Assembly (NCBI GenBank): GCA_050699055.1
Contig: JBOHCT010000014.1
Coordinates: 1-37,965 of the forward strand
DNA from: JBOHCT01 sp050699055
Lineage (GTDB): Bacteria > Actinomycetota > Actinomycetes > Streptosporangiales > JBOHCT01
Reading direction: 5' to 3'
Length of the DNA stretch: 37,965 nt
The translations under genes and the position numbers were made by a program. The first letter of the stretch is position 1; each line of letters begins with the position of its first letter. Below the pieces are notes generated by a model, which was not told the origin of the DNA, made no database searches, and saw only the letters and a program-made list of their open reading frames with translations. Shown piece after piece: positions 15,932-23,812 of the stretch.

Positions 15932-16720
15932 TCAGGGGACGCTAGCGCCGAGTTCCCCGGCCACCTCGCGTAGCAGACGGGCCATCTCCCCACGGCGCCT
16001 GGCGGTCATGCGCCGTGTGGGGGCAGCGACGCTGAGCGCGGCGATGACGGCACCGCTCGGCCCGCGCACGGCGGCCGCGACCGATGCGACCCCGTCCTCG
16101 CTCTCCTCGTTGTTGGTCGCGTACCCACGGCGCCGCACCTGTCGCAGCTCCCGCTGCAGGGCGCTCACGCTGGTAATGGAACGGTCGGTCTCGGCGGTCA
16201 GCGGCCCGTTCCCGGGGTAGAGCTCACGGAAGTGCTCAGCGGGCAGCTCCGCGAGCAGGCTCTTGCCGAGTGCCGAGCAGTGGGCGGGCAGCACGAGTCC
16301 GGTACGTGCGGCCACCCGCAACGCCTTGGTGCTCTCCACGGCGTCGAGGTATCGGACCTTGTCCCCTTCCAGCGTCGCCAGATGGACGGTCTCGTTGAAC
16401 GCCGCCGCGACGGCCTCGAGGTGGGGCCGCGCGTACCCGCGGATGTCCATGCCGCGAACCACGGCGAGCCCCACCTCGAGGAGCGCCGGCCCCGCGACGT
16501 AGGCGCGGGTCCGGGACTCTCGGCGCACGAACCCGTGGTAGGCGAGCATGGCGAGCAGCCGGTGGGCCGTCGAGTGCGCGACACCGAGGTAGGCACTCGC
16601 CTCGGACAGACGTACGGAGTGCCGGTCTCGGAACATGAGCAACAGGCGCAGAGCGTTGTCTACCGACGCGATGGGGTAGCTCGGCGGCCTGGCGCCCGTG
16701 TCGGGGCCGTTTTTCTGCAT
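15932..16720 (-). CDS. IclR-family regulator of the dioxygenase/ABC operon
   Basis: Regulator of 262 residues. The winged helix covers about 17-75 (SVDNALRLLLMFRDRHSVRL, then YLGVAHSTAHRLLAMLAYHG); the IclR effector domain follows (GYARPHLEAVAAAFNETVHL, HCSALGKSLLAELP, RRRGYATNNEESEDGVASVA). It is transcribed away from the ABC/Rieske operon across a 155-base gap, the usual arrangement for a local regulator of aromatic degradation. The effector is unknown and is probably the aromatic substrate or a product. Confidence 0.92.
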   Translation of the reverse strand: MQKNGPDTGARPPSYPIASVDNALRLLLMFRDRHSVRLSEASAYLGVAHSTAHRLLAMLAYHGFVRRESRTRAYVAGPALLEVGLAVVRGMDIRGYARPHLEAVAAAFNETVHLATLEGDKVRYLDAVESTKALRVAARTGLVLPAHCSALGKSLLAELPAEHFRELYPGNGPLTAETDRSITSVSALQRELRQVRRRGYATNNEESEDGVASVAAAVRGPSGAVIAALSVAAPTRRMTARRRGEMARLLREVAGELGASVP

Positions 16721-16794
16721 ACCGGAAGTCTATTCCCTTGGACGAGATCCAATCCTGGCCAGAGCCTTGAAGACTGCCCCATATCAAGCTAGCC

Positions 16795-16824
16795 TCCAGA
16801 CATCATTTCTGTGTTCCAGACATC
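16795..16824. promoter_or_regulatory. Direct repeat TCCAGACATC in the IclR/ABC divergent region
   Basis: TCCAGACATC occurs at 16795-16804 and again at 16815-16824, a 20-base period that places both on nearly the same face of the helix. A shorter copy, TCCAGACA, lies at 16890-16897 inside the first codons of the ABC operon. The repeats lie between the divergent genes and are candidate binding sites for the IclR protein. IclR operators are more often palindromic, so the assignment is tentative. Confidence 0.45.
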
Positions 16825-16875
16825 CTGTCGAGCGGTCGAATCGACTGGAGGCAGGACGCGGCAGGGAGGTGGCCC

Positions 16876-17610
16876 ATGGAAGAGTGGGCTCCAGACAGTC
16901 GCATCGGGCGACGACGGTTCCTGCAGATGGGCGGCGTCGCCGCGACGTCGCTCACGTTCGGCGGGCTGCTGTCCGCGTGTGGAAGTTCCGGCGGGGCCAC
17001 GACGGCGAGCGACAAGCCGGTCCGGCTGGCGGTCACCCACTATCCCGGCTTCCTGTACGGCGTGCCGTGGGCGGTGGCGGTCAAGGACGGTATCGCGGAC
17101 AACGTCACGTTCGGGCTCGAGGCGGACGGTGTCCGCAAACCGGAACGGGTCAGCCGGGCGCGGGAGATGCTGGAGCTCGTCGGGCTCGGCGGTTTCGCTG
17201 ACTACTATCCGGACCAGCTGTCCGGTGGGATGCGTCAGCGCGTGGCGATCGCCAGGACCCTTGTGACGAGCCCGAAGGTCATCTTGCTCGACGAGCCTTT
17301 CGGCGCGCTGGACGAGCAGACCCGGCTCATCCTCGGCGAAGAGCTGCTCGGCATCTGGGCACGCACGGCGGCGACGACGGTGTTCATCACCCATTCGATC
17401 TCCGAGGCGGCCATGCTCGCCGACCGTGTACTGATCATGACCGGCCGCCCAGGTAGGGTCCGGCAGGTCGTCGACGTGAGGCTGGGCCGGCCACGCGACT
17501 CCCGCATCATCTCCTCACCTCAGTACAGCGCCGTGACGGGCGAGATCTGGCGGTTCCTCCGCGAGGAGTCGCTCAAGGTGCACAGGGACGGCCAGGTGGC
17601 GGCGGGATGA
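16876..17610 (+). pseudogene. Chimera: lipoprotein binding-protein N terminus fused to ABC ATPase C terminus
   Basis: Open frame of 244 residues in two unrelated parts. Residues 1 to about 72 are the start of an ABC substrate-binding lipoprotein: a Tat-like RRRFLQMGG, lipobox LLSAC (Cys35), then KPVRLAVTHYPGFLYGVPWA. From about residue 73 (near base 17092) it becomes the second half of an SsuB/TauB-type ATPase: IADNVTFGLEADGV, signature LSGGMRQRV (115-123), Walker B VILLDEPFGALDE (135-147) and H-loop ITHS. Walker A and the Q-loop are absent, so it cannot hydrolyse ATP normally. Most of the binding protein and the ATPase N terminus, probably over 1 kb, are missing. ATG at 16876 has GGAGGT upstream. 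Confidence 0.88.
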
Positions 17611-18368
17611 GCAGAGGCATGCGGGTGCGGCTCACCCGCTGGGCGGTCGTGGCGGCGTTTCTCGCTCTCCTGGAGGTGGCTCCGCGGGCGGGATTGGGTG
17701 ACACGATCACGCTCATCCCGCTGAGCGAGATGGTGAGCAGGCTCTTCTCGCTGGCCGTGGGCGGACAGCTCACCCAGCACATCCTGGCGACGGTCACGGA
17801 GTTCCTGTTGAGCTTCGTGGCCGCCGCGGTCACCGGAGTGTCGCTCGGCTACGTGCTGTGGCGCTTCGGGCGGTTGCGGCGTGCGCTGAACCCGTACCTC
17901 ACGACCTACTACGCGATACCCGTCTTCGCCTTCTACCCCCTCCTGCTGGCGATCTTCGGTGCCAACCTCGTCCCGATCGTGCTCATCGCCTGGGCTTGGG
18001 CGGTGGTGGCGGTCATCCTCAACACCGCGCTCGGGCTGGCCGAGATCCCGTCGGTGCTGCACAAGCTGGGTAAGGCGATGAGGTTGCCGCTGCCGACCCG
18101 GGTGTTCCGCATTCTGCTTCCCGCCAGCGCGCCGTACCTCTTCACCGGCTTGAAGCTCGACGTCGTGTACTCCCTCATCGGGGTCATCGCCTCCGAGTTC
18201 ATCCTCTCCACCCGAGGGCTCGGCTACCTCGTGTCCAACGCCTACACCAACTTCGCGACCGCGGACATGTACGCGGCGATCCTGCTGATCGTCGTGCTCG
18301 CCCTGGTCCTCACCTCCTTCCTCAACCGTGTCGAGAGTCGGGTCCGCAGGCATGTCGCAAGCCACTGA
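17607..18368 (+). CDS. ABC transporter permease, SsuC/TauC-like (first)
   Basis: Membrane permease of 253 residues, BPD_transp_1 type, with several hydrophobic segments (WAVVAAFLALLEV near the start; FYPLLLAIFGANLVPIVLIA; MYAAILLIVVLALVLTSFL at the end). The cytoplasmic coupling loop reads GKAMRLPLPTRVFRILLPAS. ATGA overlap with the chimera's stop places it in the same operon. With the second permease it forms the channel of a nitrate/sulfonate/taurine-type importer. Here the context (Rieske dioxygenase) suggests an aromatic carboxylate or sulfonate as the cargo. Confidence 0.87.
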   Translation: MSRGMRVRLTRWAVVAAFLALLEVAPRAGLGDTITLIPLSEMVSRLFSLAVGGQLTQHILATVTEFLLSFVAAAVTGVSLGYVLWRFGRLRRALNPYLTTYYAIPVFAFYPLLLAIFGANLVPIVLIAWAWAVVAVILNTALGLAEIPSVLHKLGKAMRLPLPTRVFRILLPASAPYLFTGLKLDVVYSLIGVIASEFILSTRGLGYLVSNAYTNFATADMYAAILLIVVLALVLTSFLNRVESRVRRHVASH

Positions 18369-19194
18369 CGCGCGGGCGCGCACGGCAGCGGGGTGGCTGC
18401 GCCTCATCCGGCCCCGGGCGCGGGCGCTCGACGTCGCGGTCGGTCACCTCGCCGTGCCGGTCGCGCTGGTGCTCGTGTGGTGGGCACTCGCGGCCACGGT
18501 GGGGCCGAGCTTGGTCGCCTCCCCTCCGGCGGCCGTCCGCGCGCTGGTGCGCGGCGCCGCGAGCGGGTGGCTGACGACGCACGGGGCGGCCACCTTGCTG
18601 GCCCTGGTCTACGGGTACGCGCTGGCCTTGCTCGTCGGCGCGGTCGTGGGCTTCGCGATCGCGTCCTCACGGTTCGCCTACGACGTACTCCAGCCACTGA
18701 TCTACGCCCTGTACACCCTGCCGAAGGTGACGTTGTTCCCGATCTTCCTGTTCATCTTCGGGATCAGCACGGCGTCGCAGGCGTGGTTCGCGATGTTCTT
18801 CGGGGTCTTCCCCATCCTCATCTTCACCACGGCTGGCGTGCGGGAGGTCCGCCCAGTGTTGCTCAAGGTCGCGAAGGTGCTCCGGTTCGGACCGATCAGG
18901 CGCTTCCAGCGGGTCGTGTTGCCCGCCGCTCTCCCCGCCATCGTCACCGGCCTACGGATGGGATTCGGGTTGACATTCCTCGGCGTGGTGATGAGCGAGA
19001 TGTTCGCCTCGCAGGCCGGCCTGGGATTCCTCCTCGTCCAGAGCGTCCGGCTGCGGGACATGCCGCGGTTGTACGGCCTGGTACTGCTGCTCACCATCTT
19101 CGCCTTCGCCGTGAACGGACTGTTCCTGATGTGGGAACGCCGGGTGCGGCACGAGCGTGCACAGGGACAGGAAAGCGTAACGGGAGTCCAATGA
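18352..19194 (+). CDS. ABC transporter permease, SsuC/TauC-like (second)
   Basis: Permease of 280 residues whose ATG lies inside the end of the first permease gene (17-base overlap). Hydrophobic segments include LAVPVALVLVWWALAATV, LALVYGYALALLVGAVVGFA and LVLLLTIFAFAVNGLFLM. The coupling loop reads KVAKVLRFGPIRRFQRVVLP. Two different permeases suggest a heterodimeric channel. The ATPase and binding protein of this system survive only as the upstream chimera. Confidence 0.88.
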   Translation: MSQATDARARTAAGWLRLIRPRARALDVAVGHLAVPVALVLVWWALAATVGPSLVASPPAAVRALVRGAASGWLTTHGAATLLALVYGYALALLVGAVVGFAIASSRFAYDVLQPLIYALYTLPKVTLFPIFLFIFGISTASQAWFAMFFGVFPILIFTTAGVREVRPVLLKVAKVLRFGPIRRFQRVVLPAALPAIVTGLRMGFGLTFLGVVMSEMFASQAGLGFLLVQSVRLRDMPRLYGLVLLLTIFAFAVNGLFLMWERRVRHERAQGQESVTGVQ

Positions 19195-20558
19195 TGTGGA
19201 ACGTGCGGGAAACGGTCGAGGATGTGCGGCGGGGAATGATCCCCGCGTTCATCTACAACGACCCTGAGGTCTTCGAGCTGGAGCGCGAGCGGCTGTTTTC
19301 GCGGGCGTGGCTGTTTCTCGCCCATGAGTCCGAACTCGAGCAACCCGGTGACTATGTGGTGCGGCGGGTGCTGGAGGACTCGTTCATCGTGGCACGCGAC
19401 GAGGCGGGGATCGTGCGGGTGCTGTTCAACATGTGCCTGCACCGAGGGATGCAGGTCTGCCGTGCCGAGATCGGCAACGCTTCGCACTTTCGCTGCCCCT
19501 ACCACGGCTGGTCGTACAAGAACACGGGAGAGCTCGTCGGGCTGCCATTTCACAAGGACGCCTACGGCGGCGAGAGCGGCTTCTCGCGCAAGGGCCAGAC
19601 CCTGCTGCCCGCCCCGGCGGTGGACACCTACAACGGGATGATCTTCGCGAGCCTCGACCCGGACGCCCCGTCGCTTCGCGAGTACCTCGGTGACTTCGCG
19701 TTCTACCTCGACTTCTACACGAGGCAAAGCGACGCGGGCATCGAGCTGCGTGGCCCGCAGCGCTGGCAGATCAAGGCGAACTGGAAGATCGGCGCGGAGA
19801 ACTTCGCCGGCGACAGCTACCACACGCCGCACACCCACACGAGCGTCGTCGAGATCGGGTTGTTCCGCGAGCCCAAGGCGAACAAGCGGAAGGAAGGCGC
19901 TGTCTACGCGGCGGGGGCAGGTGAGGGCACGACCTACAAGCTGCCGAACGGGACGTTCCAGGAGCGGCTGCGGCACGTCGGCTACCCAGACGAGATGATT
20001 CCCGCGATGGAGAAGGAGTGGTCGAAGGAGCAGAAAGCGCTGATTGCCGATCCCGGCTTCATGGTGTCGGCGGCGACGATCTTCCCCAACCTGAGCCTCG
20101 TGCACAACTGGCCGCAGGTGGATGAGGCGGGTCTGGTGGCGCCCTTCATCTCGTTCCGGCTGTGGCAGCCGATCGGGCCGGGCGAGACGGAGGTGTACTC
20201 CTGGTTCGGGGTCGACAGGAACGCTCCGGCATGGTTCAAGGAGGCCTCGTACAAGGCGTACCTCATGTGCTTCGGGTCGTCGGGGATGTTCGAGCAAGAC
20301 GACGTCGAGAACTGGGTGTCGATCACCCAGATGGCGAAGGGAAGGATGGCGAGGCGCCTGAAGCTCAACAGCAGGATGGGGCTCGCGCCGGACGGCGACA
20401 CGCTGCGGCCGCCGCTCCCCGAGTGGTCCGGCCCGGGGCGGGCGTTCCGTGGGTTCGGCGAGCACAACCAGCGCCGGCTGCTGTCGACCTGGAGTGACTA
20501 CCTGGCCGGCGGGGAGACCCGGCCGGCGACCGCGGTCACCCGTCCCGAGGCGAGGTGA
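19191..20558 (+). CDS. Rieske ring-hydroxylating dioxygenase, alpha subunit
   Basis: Large subunit of 455 residues. The Rieske [2Fe-2S] ligands are Cys82/His84 (NMCLHRG) and Cys102/His105 (RCPYHGWSYKN). The mononuclear iron site is in ENFAGDSYHTPHTH: bridging Asp208, His211 and His216, with a candidate third ligand Asp in GMFEQDDVENW. This is the naphthalene/biphenyl-type alpha-beta oxygenase that cis-dihydroxylates an aromatic ring. ATG 19191 overlaps the permease stop (ATGA). No ferredoxin or reductase gene lies in the operon, so electrons must come from elsewhere. Confidence 0.95.
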   Translation: MMWNVRETVEDVRRGMIPAFIYNDPEVFELERERLFSRAWLFLAHESELEQPGDYVVRRVLEDSFIVARDEAGIVRVLFNMCLHRGMQVCRAEIGNASHFRCPYHGWSYKNTGELVGLPFHKDAYGGESGFSRKGQTLLPAPAVDTYNGMIFASLDPDAPSLREYLGDFAFYLDFYTRQSDAGIELRGPQRWQIKANWKIGAENFAGDSYHTPHTHTSVVEIGLFREPKANKRKEGAVYAAGAGEGTTYKLPNGTFQERLRHVGYPDEMIPAMEKEWSKEQKALIADPGFMVSAATIFPNLSLVHNWPQVDEAGLVAPFISFRLWQPIGPGETEVYSWFGVDRNAPAWFKEASYKAYLMCFGSSGMFEQDDVENWVSITQMAKGRMARRLKLNSRMGLAPDGDTLRPPLPEWSGPGRAFRGFGEHNQRRLLSTWSDYLAGGETRPATAVTRPEAR

Positions 20559-21085
20559 CCGGCGTGGGGAGCGTCATGTTGCCGTACTCCAGCCGCACCC
20601 ACCAGGACATCCACCAGTTCCTCGTCCAAGAGGCGGAGATCTTGGACCGCCAGGCCTACGACGAGTGGCTGATCCTGCTGTGCGAGGACATCCGGTACCT
20701 CATGCCCGTACGGGTCACGACCGCTCGCGGGGCCGGGTTCGACACCCTCCAGGGGATGGGCCATTTCGACGAGGACTATTACTCACTGAAGAAGCGGGTC
20801 GAGCGCTTCGCCACCGAGCACGCCTGGACGGAGGATCCACCGTCAAGGACCCGGCACTTCGTGACCAACGTCCGCACCTACGACACCGACCGCCCGGACG
20901 AGAAGCGCGCGGACTCCTACGTCCTCCTCTTCCGCAGCCGCGGCGACGTTCGCACGCCCGACCTCGTCTCGGCTGCCCGCACCGACCTGCTCCGCACCGT
21001 GGACGGACGGTACCGGCTCGCCAGGCGCGAGGTGACGGTAGACGAGTCGGTACTCCGCACGCAGAACCTCGCCATCTTCCTGTGA
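20555..21085 (+). CDS. Ring-hydroxylating dioxygenase, beta subunit
   Basis: Small subunit of 176 residues with the NTF2-like beta-subunit pattern: QFLVQEAEILDRQAYDEWLI, EDIRYLMPVRVT, RTRHFVTNVRTY and ADSYVLLFRSRG. GTG at 20555 overlaps the alpha stop (GTGA); ATG 20576 is an alternative. Beta subunits complete the alpha3beta3 hexamer and can influence substrate range. Its presence puts this enzyme in the two-subunit class, unlike the alpha-only phthalate dioxygenases. Confidence 0.93.
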   Translation: MTGVGSVMLPYSSRTHQDIHQFLVQEAEILDRQAYDEWLILLCEDIRYLMPVRVTTARGAGFDTLQGMGHFDEDYYSLKKRVERFATEHAWTEDPPSRTRHFVTNVRTYDTDRPDEKRADSYVLLFRSRGDVRTPDLVSAARTDLLRTVDGRYRLARREVTVDESVLRTQNLAIFL

Positions 21086-21102
21086 ACCGAGAAGGTCGTG
21101 AC

Positions 21103-21321
21103 ATGGACGAGGAACCCATCGAGGTCGCCAACGAGTTCGCCCAGGTGACCATACGCAAATGGCACACCCGCAACGGCGCGCGTCTCGCGATCTACTCACC
21201 CAAGCTGGGCCGCCAGGTGCTGCTGTGTCCCCTGCAGTTGGAAAGCCTGACCTGGCAGCCGCCGGAGACCTTCTCACGGTTCCTCGAGACGCCGTTCGGG
21301 CCCGAGGATGAGGAGGACTGA
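21103..21321 (+). CDS. Small dioxygenase-operon protein, unknown
   Basis: Protein of 72 residues starting MDEEPIEVANEFAQVTIRKW and ending with an acidic tail. GAGAAGG precedes the ATG. It lies between the dioxygenase beta subunit and the dehydrogenase. I do not recognise the family. It has no Cys pair for an iron-sulfur centre (a single Cys, in LLCPLQLES), so it is not a small ferredoxin. The beta-rich look (VTIRKWHTRNGARLAIYS) and conserved position suggest an accessory or assembly role. Confidence 0.7.
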   Translation: MDEEPIEVANEFAQVTIRKWHTRNGARLAIYSPKLGRQVLLCPLQLESLTWQPPETFSRFLETPFGPEDEED

Positions 21322-21322
21322 C

Positions 21323-22105
21323 GTGGGCTGGCTAGAGGGCAAGGCGACCCTCGTCATCGGCGCCGGCTCCGGCATCGGCCGCGCGGTGCTCGACGCGTTC
21401 CTCGCCGAGGGCGCACGGGTAGCGGCGTTCGAGCTCGACGAAGGCAAGTGCACGACCCTCGCCTCCGACCTCCCCGCGACCCCGCTCATCCAGGGTGACG
21501 CCACCTCGTACGAGGACAACCGAAGAGCGGTGGCGGCGACGGTGGGCGCCCTCGGGGGCCTGGACGTTCTCGTGAACTGCGTCGGGGTCTTCGACTTCTA
21601 CCGCCCTCTCGCGGGGATCGACGACGACGCGTTCGACCACGCCTTCCGCGAGATGTTCGACATCAACGTCAAGAGCCAACTGCTCGCCGTGAAAGCCGCG
21701 CTCCCCGCCCTGCGCGCGGCACGGGGAGCCGTCGTCCTCACCGTCTCGACCTCCGGCTTCTACCCCGGACGGGGCGGGACCCTCTACGTCACGTCGAAGT
21801 TCGCGGTACGAGGAGCCGTCGTCGAACTCGCCCACGAACTCGCCCCCGAGGTGCGCGTCAACGGAGTGGCGCCGGGCGGGACGGTCGGGACCGACCTGCG
21901 GGGCGCGGGCAGCCTCGGGCTCGGCGACCGCAGGCTCGACGACCGTCCCGAGCGCGCGGACGACCTCAAGAGCCGCACCCCCCTGGCCGTGGCGCTGTCG
22001 GCCGACGATCACACCGGCGCGTACGTCTACCTGGCCTCCGACAGGTCGCGCGGCACCACCGGTACCGTGCTGCACTCCGATGGGGGGATCGGCGTCAAGG
22101 GGTGA
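21323..22105 (+). CDS. SDR oxidoreductase, probable cis-dihydrodiol dehydrogenase
   Basis: Short-chain dehydrogenase of 260 residues. The NAD-binding motif is VIGAGSGIGRAV, the NNAG-equivalent is VNCVGVFDFY, and the catalytic pair is YVTSKFAVRGA (Tyr and Lys four apart), with the C-terminal DGGIGVKG. LEGKATLVIGAG with AFDHAFREMFDINVKSQLLA resembles BphB/dihydrodiol dehydrogenases, which re-aromatise the diol made by the Rieske enzyme to a catechol. GTG at 21323 with GAGGAGG upstream. It is the last gene of the operon; no ring-cleavage dioxygenase follows. Confidence 0.88.
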   Translation: MGWLEGKATLVIGAGSGIGRAVLDAFLAEGARVAAFELDEGKCTTLASDLPATPLIQGDATSYEDNRRAVAATVGALGGLDVLVNCVGVFDFYRPLAGIDDDAFDHAFREMFDINVKSQLLAVKAALPALRAARGAVVLTVSTSGFYPGRGGTLYVTSKFAVRGAVVELAHELAPEVRVNGVAPGGTVGTDLRGAGSLGLGDRRLDDRPERADDLKSRTPLAVALSADDHTGAYVYLASDRSRGTTGTVLHSDGGIGVKG

Positions 22106-22133
22106 CGCGATGGCGGGGGGCTCGAGTCGCCGC

Positions 22134-22520
22134 TCACCCCTCAACCGGGCGCGTCGGATCCACGCTGGTCACCGGCGCTTCCACCGGCTCCTCGGCGACC
22201 TCGAACCGCTGGCCGACCATGCGCGCCGCACCGGAGTGGATCTGCCCCGTCCAACGCACCGTGACATCGTCGGACTGCCCCGTGACCGCCCGCAGGACGG
22301 GCTCCAGGTTGTCGAAGTCGATGTTCGGGTCGACACGCGTCCCCCCGAGCTCACCGAAGTCGAACGCCCCCGGCGCCGAACTCACGTAGTAATCGCCCTT
22401 GAGACCGTGCCGTTGCGTGTCTTGACCGGCAACGGCTGCGGAGGAGGATGAGACGCCCGCGATCGACTCCGCGACAAGCAGCGCCGGCAGTAAGACCGTC
22501 GAAAGCATTCTCCTCAGCAC
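22134..22520 (-). pseudogene. Truncated secreted PA14-domain protein
   Basis: Open frame of 128 residues with an N-terminal signal peptide (LRRMLSTVLLPALLVAESIA, cleavage likely after a later AAVAG). The start of a PA14 carbohydrate-binding domain follows (HGLKGDYYVSSAPGAFDFGE, VDPNIDFDNLEP, DDVTVRWTGQI). A PA14 domain should continue for about 100 more residues with W- and D-rich strands. Instead the text switches at about base 22235 to an unrelated tail (VGQRFEVAEEPVEAPVTSVD). PA14 proteins of this type are usually long glycoside hydrolases, so most of the gene is gone. GTG at 22520 has AGGGAG upstream; ATG 22508 is an alternative. Confidence 0.72.
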
Positions 22521-22845
22521 GAGAACGCGTCTCCCTTTTGACCGCGGCGCCCGCTCACCCAGCACGCCATATCGATATCGACTTCGCAGCCCTCTTGTAT
22601 CCGGCCGAACTTGATCGGTCAAGGTCCAGGACTGATCGAACATGGTCAAATCGAGACTTCGCCTGCCAGCATCGAACGCCGCCGCGCGTCCACGGGCTCC
22701 CTTGACCGGGCGCTCGTATCGGACCACCGCATGTCCTGGTCGGGTGTTGACGTGCCTCCGCGTCAGGAGCGCGTGGCGTGATCGCTGCCAGGCTGGGCCC
22801 TTGACCCGCCATGAATCCTGGATCTAGTTTTGGAGAAAGCAAGTC
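22521..22845. other. Divergent intergenic region
   Basis: This 325-base gap holds the promoters of the minus-strand PA14 gene and the plus-strand IclR gene. GGTCAA occurs twice within about 30 bases (near 22617 and 22643), and there is a small ATATCGATAT palindrome near 22568. I see no gene, and no other repeat worth calling. Confidence 0.4.
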
Positions 22846-22866
22846 TACTTTCACGGAGCGAAAGTA
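22846..22866 (+). promoter_or_regulatory. Inverted repeat overlapping the IclR ribosome binding site
   Basis: TACTTTC (22846-22852) and GAAAGTA (22860-22866) are perfect inverted copies separated by seven bases, and the right arm ends directly at the ATG of the IclR gene. The spacer contains the GGAG ribosome binding site. A protein bound here, most likely the IclR protein itself, would block its own translation start or promoter. As RNA it could also form a small hairpin hiding the site. Confidence 0.6.
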
Positions 22867-23661
22867 ATGGGCTCGCACGTGCGACTTCTCTCGTCGGCAC
22901 GCAACGTCCTTCGCGCCCTTGAGATCTTGTGTGCCTCGGCGGAGCCCTTGTCCCTCGCCGCCGTCGCCACCCGACTGGACGTCTCCGAGGCCACGGCCTA
23001 CCGGATCATCCAGACCCTGGTACAGCACGACTTCGTTCGCCCGGCCGGCGAGCGCGCCGGCTACCAGGCAACTTTGCGCGTCGTCGAGTTGGCGGGCGAC
23101 GTGATCGACCACACCGAGATCAAGGACATCATCCGCCCCACGTTCCAACACGTGGCCGAGACATTCGACGAGTCGGTGACGGTCGCCGCGCCGGACGGCG
23201 ATCACATTGTCTTCGTCGATCGGCTACCCGCGCTGACCAATGTCCACTTCTACTGCGACGTCGGCCGTCGGCTTCCCCTCCATGTCGGCGCCGCGGCACG
23301 CTGCGTGCTCGCGCACTTGAACGATGAGTTCTTCGACAGATATCTCACCCGACCGCTCACCCGATCCACGCCGTCCACGAAGCACACCCCCGAGGAGCTA
23401 CGCGCCGACCGCAAGAAGATCTTGACTGACGGTTACGCCGTCAGCGTCGACGAAGTGGACGTCGGGATCTCCGCCGTAGGGGTGCCAGTCGTCAACAGGG
23501 AAGGTCACGTGCTGGCCGCCGTGACGATAGCGAACCTCACCGTTCGCTGGTCGGAGCCGGAGATCATCGAACGCGCCGACGCTCTGCTGGACGCCGCGCG
23601 TGGACTCAGTGCCGAATGTGCCCACCTCACCGCCCGCCAGGTGGTGATCCCCAAGCCATGA
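22867..23661 (+). CDS. IclR-family regulator of the liv-type operon
   Basis: Regulator of 264 residues with a winged helix (ARNVLRALEILCASAEPLSL, then TRLDVSEATAYRIIQTLVQH) and an IclR effector domain (DESVTVAAPDGDHIVFVDRL, LPLHVGAAARCVLA, DGYAVSVDEVDVGISAVGVP). It is cotranscribed in direction with, and about 150 bases before, the livF-like gene, so it probably controls this transporter. It shares little detail with the other IclR at 15932-16720 beyond the family fold. Confidence 0.92.
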   Translation: MGSHVRLLSSARNVLRALEILCASAEPLSLAAVATRLDVSEATAYRIIQTLVQHDFVRPAGERAGYQATLRVVELAGDVIDHTEIKDIIRPTFQHVAETFDESVTVAAPDGDHIVFVDRLPALTNVHFYCDVGRRLPLHVGAAARCVLAHLNDEFFDRYLTRPLTRSTPSTKHTPEELRADRKKILTDGYAVSVDEVDVGISAVGVPVVNREGHVLAAVTIANLTVRWSEPEIIERADALLDAARGLSAECAHLTARQVVIPKP

Positions 23662-23804
23662 CCGACGCGCGCGCACCGATGATGCTGCTCGACGGGGACC
23701 GAGGAGACCTGGATGTGCATGACCTCTATGCCAAGACCGTCACGATGGCGACGGCCAGGCCTCCCACCCGGACTGGCAGCGACCGCCCGAGACAAGTCCG
23801 GTAG
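23658..23804 (+). CDS. Possible 48-residue ORF between iclR and livF
   Basis: A short frame starts at an ATG overlapping the IclR stop (ATGA) and reads MTDARAPMMLLDGDRGDLDV onward. It has no recognisable domain or strong ribosome binding site. The overlap geometry is that of real coupled genes, but it may equally be a chance frame in the leader of the transport operon. Confidence 0.2.
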   Translation: MTDARAPMMLLDGDRGDLDVHDLYAKTVTMATARPPTRTGSDRPRQVR

Positions 23805-23812
23805 GGGGAGTC

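Noticed and set aside
18702..20465. Minus-strand frame of 587 codons across the dioxygenase
   Set aside because: The plus strand encodes an unmistakable Rieske alpha subunit and a permease in the same place; the minus frame lacks any motif.
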